Source of the DNA: Salivita marina
GTDB taxonomy: Bacteria; Pseudomonadota; Gammaproteobacteria; Pseudomonadales; Azotimanducaceae
DNA length: 64,000 nucleotides
Assembly (NCBI GenBank): GCA_038144425.1
Contig: JAYQNS010000003.1
Span: 1-64,000, forward strand
Direction of reading: 5' to 3'
The notes under the pieces were generated by a model, which worked only from the letters and a program-made list of their open reading frames with translations, ran no database searches and was not told the origin of the DNA. This document shows positions 59,205-64,000 of the stretch, in pieces; position 1 is the first letter of the stretch, and each line of letters opens with the position of its first letter. A program made the translations under genes and the position numbers.

Positions 59205-60921
59205 ATGTTGGAGTCGGTGTTTCCGGAAGGGCGGGTGCAGGGACCGGCTGGCCAGGAGGTCCACGAACGGCTGCTCGCGCATAGCGCGCGCCTTGCGCAA
59301 AAGCTTTACGCCGTAGGCCCCGAGGGCCTGGTGCTTTGTGGGCAACGGGCTGTCCAACCAGACCTTCGTGCGCGGTCCCGAGGGGCGTCATCGTCATCGA
59401 CACGGGGGAGTGCGTCGAGGAGATGGAGGCGGCGCTCGCGGCCTTCCGGGAAGTCTGCGCCGATCCCGTGGTGGCTTGCATCTACAGCCATTTCCACTAC
59501 ATCGGGGGCACCAAAGCGCTCCTCGCTGAAGCGCCGGATTTGCCCATCTGGGGCCACGGGGGCATTCCCGGCAATCTCCGCCGCTTCTCCGGCGAGGTGG
59601 GCCCGCGAGGCCTCGCGGCCTCGCCCATCAATTTGGCGTTCTGCTGCCCGAGAGCGGCCCCGAAGGGTTGGTCAACGTGGGCCTGGGCCGGTTCTTCCGG
59701 AACCCGGCTCACGCGCCCTTTACGCCCGGCTATGTGCCGGCCCAGCATGAATTCCTGGAGCCCACCCAAACCACCCTGGCGGGCCTTGAGGTGCACTTTC
59801 TGCCGGCGCCCTCCGATGCCACCGATTCCATCACGATCTGGTTCCCAGCCCTTAAGCTGGCGGTCAATAACCTGCTATGGCCTGCGCTCTTTAACGTGTT
59901 TGCCATTCGCGGAGAGGAATATCGGGACCCCCGCATCCTCTTAAAGGGCCTCGACGAGCTTGGGGCCCTGGGGGCGACGCACCTGGCGGGGCTCATGGGC
60001 CGCCCCTCGAGGGCGCCGAGCTCATCGCCGAGACCATCGAGCGCTATCGGGATTCGATCCAGTTTCTCTGGGATCAAGCGGTGCGCATGGCGAACCGGGG
60101 GCTCGGCCCTGGGGAAGCCATTGCGGCCCTGACCTGGCCGGAAACCTTTAAGGGGCACTACACCACGGAGCAGCTCTACGGCCTCGCGGAACATCACATT
60201 CGGCAGATCTATGTCGGGCTTTTTGGCTGGTTCGACGAGCGGGAGGAACACCTCCTGCCCCTGCCGCCGGCGGAGCGGGCGCAGCGGCTCATCGCGGGCT
60301 TTGGGGGAGGCGGCGGTGCGCGCCGCCCTCGATGAGGCGCTGGCGACGGAAGACTTTCGCTGGGCCCTGGAGCTCGGGAGCTGGCTCGTGCGGAAGGATC
60401 CGGGCCCGGAGGGACGCTGTGACGGCGGCGCGCAGGCGGACCGAAATCGGCTGGCCCAGGCCCTTCGCGGCGTGGCCTATGCAACGACTTCAGCGAACGT
60501 TCGCAACTGGAGCCTGACCCGTGCGCTTGAGCTGGAAGGAGCGCTGGATCTGTCCCGCTTCCGGCGCCACCGGTTCTCCGTCGGAGCTGTTGCCGCCGAT
60601 CCCGTGGCGGCCCTTTCGCTCCTGCGCGTGCAGCTTGACCCCGCGCGTCTAACGGAGGAGGGGACCCTGGTCTTTGACTTTGGTTCCGCAGGGCAGGGGT
60701 CCCTAACGCTCCGCCGAGGGATTGCGGTGCCTGGGACGGAGCGGGAAGTTGAGGGGCGGTGCACCTGACTCTCGCGCCGGAGCTATGGGGGGCGCTCTTG
60801 GCGGGCAAGCAAACCCTGGCCGACGCGCGCTCGCCTCTGGCGCCGTGGTCGCAAGCGACGGGGACCGGGCCCAGCGCATGCTATCGGCCTTGAGCTCCCG
60901 GCCTTTCGGGCGGAGGACTGA
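59205..60921 (+). CDS. Alkyl-sulfatase-like metallo-beta-lactamase fold protein
   Basis: A member of the SdsA/BDS1 alkyl-sulfatase group: MBL domain, dimerisation domain, SCP2-like C-domain. Seen: VGNGLSNQTFVRGPEGVIVI, DTGECVEEMEAALAAFREV, YSHFHYIGGTKAL, LLWPALFNVFAIRGEEYRDP, GPGEAIAALTWPETFKGHYT, TEQLYGLAEHHIRQIYVGLF, GWFDERE (dimerisation domain), and a C-domain to 60921 ending RAQRMLSALELPAFRAED. The metal motif expected as HSHADHFGG reads HFHYIGG, without the Asp and following His. Later HG residues are present (AHGPPLEGAELI). About 570 codons. Frame breaks near 59370, 59640, 60005, 60320 and 60760. With the neighbour arylsulfatase and MFS transporter it looks like a sulfate-ester catabolism operon. 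Confidence 0.8.
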
Positions 60922-60922
60922 A

Positions 60923-63232
60923 ATGCGCATTCCCGAGCCCTCCCTCACCTTCGAGGGCGCCTCGCGCGGCTGTATCAGGACGCGACGCCCCGGCCCCTGA
61001 AACTCGATAAGCGCAGCCAGGCCGGCCCAACGTGTTGCTCGTGATGCTCGATGATGTGGGTTTCGGGACCTGCAGCACCTTTGGCGGCCCCATTCCCACC
61101 CCCGGCGTTGATGCGGTGGCCGCGGCGGGGTGAGCTATAACCAGTTTCATACCACCGCGCTCTGTTCCCCGACCCGAGCGGCGCTGCTGACGGGGCGAAA
61201 TCACCACAGCGTGCACATGGGCGGCATTACGGAGATTGCCAACAGCTTTCCCGCCTACGACAGCGCCATCCCCCGGAGACAGCCACCGTGGCCCAGCTGC
61301 TGCAAAGCCAGGGCTATGGCACGGGGTGCTTTGGAAAGTGGCACCTGACCCCGTCCTGGGAGCAGGGTCCCGCGGGGCCCTTTGATCGTTGGCCTACGGG
61401 GCTCGGCTTCGATCGTTTCTACGGCATCCTCGGCGCCGAGGCCTCCCACTGGGAGCCCGCGGTCTACGACCAAACGACGCCCATCGAGCCCCATCGGGGC
61501 CGACCGGACTACCACCTCACGGAAGATCTCGCGGATCAGGCCATCACCTGGATTGACCGCCATCGTGCCGCGGCCCCCGATCGCCCCTTCTTTTGCTACT
61601 TCGCCCCGGCCGCCGTGCACGCGCCGCATCACGTGGCGCCGGAATGGAGCGACCGCTTTGCGGGCCAGTTTGACCAGGGCTGGGATGCGCTCCGGGAAGA
61701 GATCTTCGCGCGGCAGCAGGCCCTGGGGTGATCCCGCCGGGGACGCGCTTAACGCCGCGGCCCGATGAGATCCCCGCCTGGGCCGATTACGACGATCGCT
61801 ATAAGCCCGTAGCTTCCCGGCTTATGGAGGTGTTCGCAGGGTTCATGGCCCACACGGATGCGCAGGTGCTGCGGGTGATCGATCATTTGAAGGCCCAGGG
61901 CTGCTTTGAGGACACGCTCGTGATCTATCTCACGGGGATAACGGCGCCTCCGCGGAAGGCACGGTGCACGGGGCCTGGAGTGCGCCTTCCTTCCAGAACG
62001 GTGTGCACGAAGACCCCGAATGGCTCCTCGCCCACATGGACGATTTCGGCACGGACCGCTGCGAGAACCACTTCAACGTGGGCTGGGCCTGGGCCCTGGA
62101 TGCCCCCTTCCAATGGATGAAGCAGGTGGCTTCCCACTTCGGCGGTACCCGCAACGCCTTAGCCGTTTCCTGGCCCCGGGGGTATGGAGGCTCGAGGCGG
62201 ATTACGGAGCCAGTTCCATCACGTCATCGACATCTATCCCACCATCCTCGAGGTCACGGGCCTGTCGGCCCCCGAGGCGGTGAACGGAATTGCGCAGGCG
62301 CCGATCCATGGTGTGAGCATGGCTTACAGCTTTGATGCGCCGGAGGCGCCAAGCCGCCATCGCACCCAGTATTTCGAGATCCTCGGGAATCGGGCCATCG
62401 TAGAGGATGGGTGGATGGCTTCCTGCTTCCACGGACGCCTGCCCTGGATCCGTTTCGCAGGCTTCGAGTTCGACGGAGAGCAGGAACGCTGGGAGCTTTA
62501 TCACATCGCCGAGGACTTCTCCCAGAGCGAGGACCTGGCCGAGCGCTATCCGGAACGGCTTGAGGCGCTTAAGGCCCGCTTTGAGGAGGAGGCTGCGCGC
62601 TATGGCGTCTATCCCTTGCGAGATGCGTCGGCTCGCCGCGGAGGTGCCTACAGCGTCCCCCATGCCTTGGAGGCATCGCAAGATGCGCTACGGGCCGGCC
62701 CACGTGCGCATGCCTGAACACAGCATCATCAGCCTGAAAAACACCTCCTATGGCATCACGGCGGAGATCGAGACGCCGGAGGCGCCGGCGGGGTGTTGGC
62801 CTGCCAGGGGCAACATGGCGGGGTGGGCGCTCTACATCGATGAGGAGCACCGCCCAAGCTTCGTTTACAACTGGTTTGGCCACGAGTTCACGACCCTGAA
62901 GGGATCGCCCTTGGGCGCAGGGGAGCAGGTTCTGGAAGTGCACTACGCTCACGACGGCGGTTTTGCCGCCGGGGGGAGGCGACCCTCTCCGTCAACGGGG
63001 CGGCGGTCGCGGCAGAGCGCATCCCCCGCACGGTGGGGGTTATCTTCTCCATGAGCGGAGAAACCTTCGACGTGGGGCGGGATACGGGAAGCCCCGTGGG
63101 GCCTATCCCCACGACTTCCCCTTTAACGGCCGCATCGATGGCATCACCTTGGAGCGCCTCGAGGAGCCCGACGCTGCAGTTAAGGCGGAAGAGCGGAAGC
63201 GGGCCTTTGCCGCCAGCTTGAGCGCACAGTGA
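60923..63232 (+). CDS. Arylsulfatase (type I, formylglycine-dependent)
   Basis: Sulfate-ester hydrolase. Motifs: PNVLLVMLDDVGFGTCSTFG (metal-binding Asp pair), TTALCSPTRAALLTGRNHHS, with CSPTR the signature whose Cys becomes formylglycine, GYGTGCFGKWHLTP (GKWH), PFFCYFAPAAVHAPHH, and a second metal site TLVIYLTGDNGASAEG restored across a frame change near 61940. A C-terminal extension reads MPEHSIISLKNTSYGITAEI, GNMAGWALYIDEEHRPSFVY, NWFGHEFTTL and a final DFPFNGRIDGITLERLEEPD, a beta-sandwich typical of the larger arylsulfatases. About 770 codons. No signal peptide is visible, so it may be cytoplasmic. Starts 2 bases after the alkyl-sulfatase gene. Confidence 0.92.
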
Positions 63233-64000
63233 GCACGCCTCCGGCCATCAGCGACGGCCAGCGTCGCTATACGCTCTTCATGCTCGTGGTGGTGTTCACC
63301 TCGAGCCACGTGGACCGGCAATCATGGGGATTCTGGGCCAGCCCATCAAAGAATCCCTCATGATCAGCGATACGCAGCTCGGGCTCCTGTCCGGGATCAT
63401 GTTCGCCCTGTTCTACGCCACCCTCGGCATGCCCATGGCCATGTGGGCCGATCGGAAACAATCGGCGAAACCTCATCGCCTTTTCCGTTTCCTTTGGTCC
63501 CTCATGACGGCGCTCTGCGGCATGGCGAGCAATTTCCTTCAGCTTCTGCTGCTGCGCATTGGGGTGGGGGTCGGGGAGGCGGGGTCGAATCCACCGTCCC
63601 ATTCCATGATCGCCGATCTTTATCCACCGGAGCGCCGCGCCACGGCCATGGCGATCTTCGGCACTGGGGGTGAACTGGGGCATCCTCCTCGGCTTTCTCG
63701 TGGGGGGCTGGGTTAACGAGTTCTTCGGATGGCGCGCCGCCTTTCTGATCGTGGGCGTACCCGGCATCGCGCTGGCGCTTTTGGTCCGCTTTCACGGTCC
63801 CGGAGCCGCCCCGGGGATGGCCGCGACAGCCTCGGCGAGACCCGCTCCCGTCCGCAGCGCTTCCTCAGGCCCCACCGTTCAGGGAGGTGGTGCGCTTTAT
63901 GGCGGGCCAGGGGATCCTTCGGCACCTCATTTTTGCAGCGCCCTCGTGGCCTTTGCGGGCTACGCCGCCGTGATCTGGGTGCCCGTATACCTGGTGCGCA
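63229..64000 (+). CDS. MFS transporter (N-terminal part, cut by window end)
   Basis: Major facilitator superfamily permease. A GTG overlapping the arylsulfatase stop gives STPPAISDGQRRYTLFMLVV, then VDRQIMGILGQPIKESLMIS and DTQLGLLSGIMFALFYATLG, MPMAMWADRK. After a frame change: FSVSLWSLMTALCGMASNFL, QLLLLRIGVGVGEAGSNPPS, HSMIADLYPPERRATAMAIF, WGILLGFLVGGWVNEFFGWR. The loop 2-3 motif (ADR..RR) and GEAG are of the hexuronate/ACS-like MFS type. Six or more helices are in the window; the rest lies beyond. Likely substrate: a sulfated or desulfated product, by context. Confidence 0.88.

Noticed and set aside
1..64000. tRNA, rRNA, insertion sequences, integrases or phage genes
   Set aside because: No conserved rRNA stretches, no tRNA-like cloverleaf with CCA end noticed, no transposase or integrase motif in any readable frame.

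Overview
This window is a high-GC proteobacterial chromosome segment that carries almost the whole gene set for a polar, probably sodium-driven flagellum, followed by an acyl-CoA/sulfatase metabolic region. The order flhA-flhF-flhG-fliA, the FleQ/FleR-type sigma-54 activators, the PomA/PomB-like stator, and FlgT and FlgP point to a marine-type gammaproteobacterium related to the Pseudomonas/Vibrio/OM60-like assemblage. I cannot name the genus.

The most important caveat is sequence quality. Nearly every conserved gene longer than about 400 bp changes reading frame one or more times while the protein similarity continues on both sides of the break, often at G/C runs. The parsimonious reading is uncorrected insertion/deletion errors, not mass pseudogenisation. 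Gene limits below span the whole gene as reconstructed across frames, and exact starts and ends are approximate where stated.

Layout. 1-1.2 kb: two tandem LysR-type regulators (minus strand). 1.5-9.2 kb: fliC (very long flagellin), two small unknown genes, a Sel1-repeat protein, fliS, a fliT-position gene, fleQ and fleR, with no FleS-type kinase between them. 9.2-22.5 kb: the basal-body/export operon fliE-F-G-H-I-J-K-L-M-N-O-P-Q-R-flhB; fliK contains a striking 9-bp (Ala-Gln-Thr) tandem array. 22.5-26.7 kb: four poorly characterised genes, then a second FliK-like gene and a small FlhB-C-terminal paralogue (flhX type). 26.7-34.9 kb (minus strand): pomA, pomB, flhA, an FlhF-like protein without a recognisable P-loop, flhG, fliA and two unknown genes. 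35.0-39.1 kb: a plus-strand DUF1566-like lipoprotein, then the minus-strand operon flgA-flgM-flgN-flgP-flgT. 39.4-54.2 kb: the flgB-C-D-E-F-G-H-I-J-K-L operon continuing into fliD and flaG, with a very long hook protein (FlgE) and a very long FlgK. 54.2-64 kb: GNAT acetyltransferase, acyl-CoA synthetase, aldo/keto reductase, a secreted HEAT-like protein, alkyl-sulfatase-like and aryl-sulfatase genes, and an MFS transporter cut by the window end.

Regulation can be read from the sequence. Promoters of the form TAAA-N15-GTCGATTN (sigma-28/FliA type) lie before fliC, flgM and flaG, with variants before fliS and a second one before flgM. Sigma-54 -24/-12 elements lie before fleR, flhA and flgB. 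This matches a polar-flagellum hierarchy: FleQ and sigma-54, then FleR and sigma-54 for hook/basal body, then FliA for filament genes, with FlgM as anti-sigma factor. No chemotaxis (che) genes, rRNA, tRNA or insertion sequences were seen.
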